64,000 nt of DNA, taken from contig CAZFHS010000004.1 in the NCBI GenBank assembly GCA_964518955.1, positions 1 to 64,000 of the forward strand, in the 5' to 3' direction. Shown one piece after another: positions 63,148 to 64,000 of this stretch. A program made the translations under genes and the position numbers. This DNA comes from JBDGYW01 sp964518955. GTDB lineage: Bacteria; Gemmatimonadota; Gemmatimonadetes; Gemmatimonadales; GWC2-71-9. Below the pieces are notes generated by a model. It was not told the DNA's origin. It was given only the letters and a program-made list of their open reading frames with translations, and ran no database searches. Each line of letters begins with the position of its first letter. Position 1 is the stretch's first letter.

Positions 63148-63276
63148 CCTGGGTTGTTCCACGATCTGCCCGTCTCGGTACTCGACCAATACAACATCGT
63201 GCATCGACGCAATGACGATCGTGGCGATCAGGATCGCTACAAACAGCAAAATCGTGCCGTAAACGACCCGTTTCAC
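63145..63276 (-). CDS. 43-residue single-pass membrane peptide between ccoG and ccoI
   Basis: GTG start behind GAGGAAA; product has a short basic head, one hydrophobic helix (about residues 6-24) and a polar tail ending E-Q-P-R. It sits 42 bases after ccoG and 73 before ccoI on the same strand, exactly where ccoH (about 150 residues) or another small maturation gene is normally found. It does not look like CcoH, nor like CcoS, which has an acidic F-D-D motif. The position and good ribosome-binding site support a real gene. Confidence 0.6.
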   Translation of the reverse strand: MKRVVYGTILLFVAILIATIVIASMHDVVLVEYRDGQIVEQPR

Positions 63277-63318
63277 GGAGTTTCCTCTTCGGAGGTTTTC
63301 GACGCAGCTGCACTTTTT

Positions 63319-64000
63319 TCAGTCATACTCGTCTGGCATGAAGAACGCAATCTCGGCAACGGTACTGATCGATTCATCTTCCACGCTCGTGGCCTGGAGT
63401 TCGAACCGGTTGGGGCCGGGATTCAGAGACGCACCGTCGGTGCTTATGGCCATCTTGAAGGTAACCTTCTCCCGGGATCGCAACGGAATCGGGTTGTCTT
63501 CGGGGTAAACCACACAGGTCGACATGGGGTTGTTCGCGACCCGGCACTCGAGTCGGAAAGTCCCGTCGGTCATGCCGCGGTTTTCCATCCTCACGGTGTA
63601 ATCGTTATACACTAAGCTATCAGATCCTACCCGGTACAGCGTCGTACGATCGCCTGAGGCGCTGAGCGAAAGTGGCTGCCGTAGGTTGGTGAGTGAGATC
63701 AATCCGGTTCCGAAAACGACGGTCAACCCTACAATGATCCATCGTTTGGAATCCACCAAACCGAGCTTTTCGTACCAGGTGTCTCTAGCCTTGCTCTCTC
63801 CCCAAGAAAACGATATGAGCCCCTCTTTGCCCTTCTTTCCAAGCACCTTCTTGCACGCATCGACGCAGTCTCCGCAATACACGCATTCAGTCTGGTAGGG
63901 TGATTCGCGAATGTCGATTCCCATTCTACAGCAGCGCACACAGGCGTCACAGGCGAGGCAATCGTCCTTTCTCTCGTTGTCGTAGTTCACGATCTGGGTT
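63319..64000 (-). CDS. ccoG: Cytochrome c oxidase accessory protein CcoG, C-terminal part
   Basis: 227 codons are visible; the start is beyond the right edge. Two four-cysteine motifs for 4Fe-4S clusters come first (C-L-A-C-D-A-C-V-R-C-C and C-V-Y-C-G-D-C-V-D-A-C), with an extra adjacent cysteine and R instead of the usual P after the first. They are followed by G-L-I-S-F, one transmembrane helix (R-W-I-I-V-G-L-T region) and an immunoglobulin-like C-terminal domain with V-R-M-E-N-R-G. This is the CcoG/RdxA layout. CcoG is a cupric reductase that prepares copper for cbb3 oxidase. The ferredoxin-like motif with D-x-R-E-S in place of the common D-I-R-x-G is a small variation. Confidence 0.9.
   Translation of the reverse strand, partial: TQIVNYDNERKDDCLACDACVRCCRMGIDIRESPYQTECVYCGDCVDACKKVLGKKGKEGLISFSWGESKARDTWYEKLGLVDSKRWIIVGLTVVFGTGLISLTNLRQPLSLSASGDRTTLYRVGSDSLVYNDYTVRMENRGMTDGTFRLECRVANNPMSTCVVYPEDNPIPLRSREKVTFKMAISTDGASLNPGPNRFELQATSVEDESISTVAEIAFFMPDEYD

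Noticed and set aside
1..64000. tRNA, rRNA, insertion sequence or prophage genes
   Set aside because: None recognised on either strand; all larger frames belong to the genes listed.

Overview
The window looks like chromosomal DNA of a Gram-negative, GC-moderate bacterium, most likely a Gemmatimonadota (or a close Acidobacteriota-like) lineage. This taxonomic call is inference. It rests on three PadR regulator / ADOP-type MacB-FtsX permease pairs, several Ser/Thr kinases including two with an N-terminal membrane domain, outer-membrane barrels of the BamA/D15 type, many exported peptidases and amidohydrolases, and no sign of phage, IS elements or rRNA/tRNA. Genes are densely packed, often with ATGA or TAATG stop/start overlaps.

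Left part (1-12.2 kb): a truncated exported M14 carboxypeptidase, a soluble-headed Ser/Thr kinase, a DHH phosphoesterase, and a leftward operon of an SDR dehydrogenase, both subunits of the split glycine decarboxylase (gcvPA, gcvPB) and an AcoX/NAD-kinase-like protein. Then come two tandem lipoprotein amidohydrolases. Next (12.3-19.1 kb): the first PadR/ADOP unit, a large exported M14 peptidase and a papain-family protease that lacks a pro-region.

Middle (19.2-31.9 kb): a rightward operon combining two DUF6282-like metal hydrolases, a remnant aminotransferase that has lost its central PLP domain, a family-5 solute-binding protein without signal peptide, and a complete TRAP transporter (DctP, DctQ, DctM). 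Opposite it lie a Tat-exported split-Soret-type dihaem cytochrome, a Tat-exported class V PLP enzyme, a dihydropyrimidinase-like hydrolase, an FKBP lipoprotein and a membrane-anchored DsbA-like thioredoxin.

Right-middle (31.9-53.2 kb): a large membrane protein whose N-terminus looks like a degenerate kinase, two tail-to-tail PadR/ADOP units, a BamA-like barrel next to an exported kinase-like protein broken by an in-frame TGA, two ATP/ADP-translocase-like carriers (the second with HEAT repeats), and a leftward cluster of an exported CotH-like protein, a kinase-like/BamA-barrel fusion and a membrane Ser/Thr kinase.

Right end (53.2-64 kb): a long, human-type GMP synthase, an exported metallo-beta-lactamase-fold protein, a second membrane Ser/Thr kinase, a nitronate monooxygenase, the ABC-F factor EttA, and a leftward cytochrome-cbb3 maturation cluster (ccoG, an unrecognised 43-residue membrane peptide, ccoI) that runs out of the window.

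The most notable theme is the concentration of kinase-fold proteins: three canonical Ser/Thr kinases, one probable pseudokinase fused to a membrane domain, and three exported proteins with CotH/Fam20-like kinase signatures, two of them linked to outer-membrane barrels.
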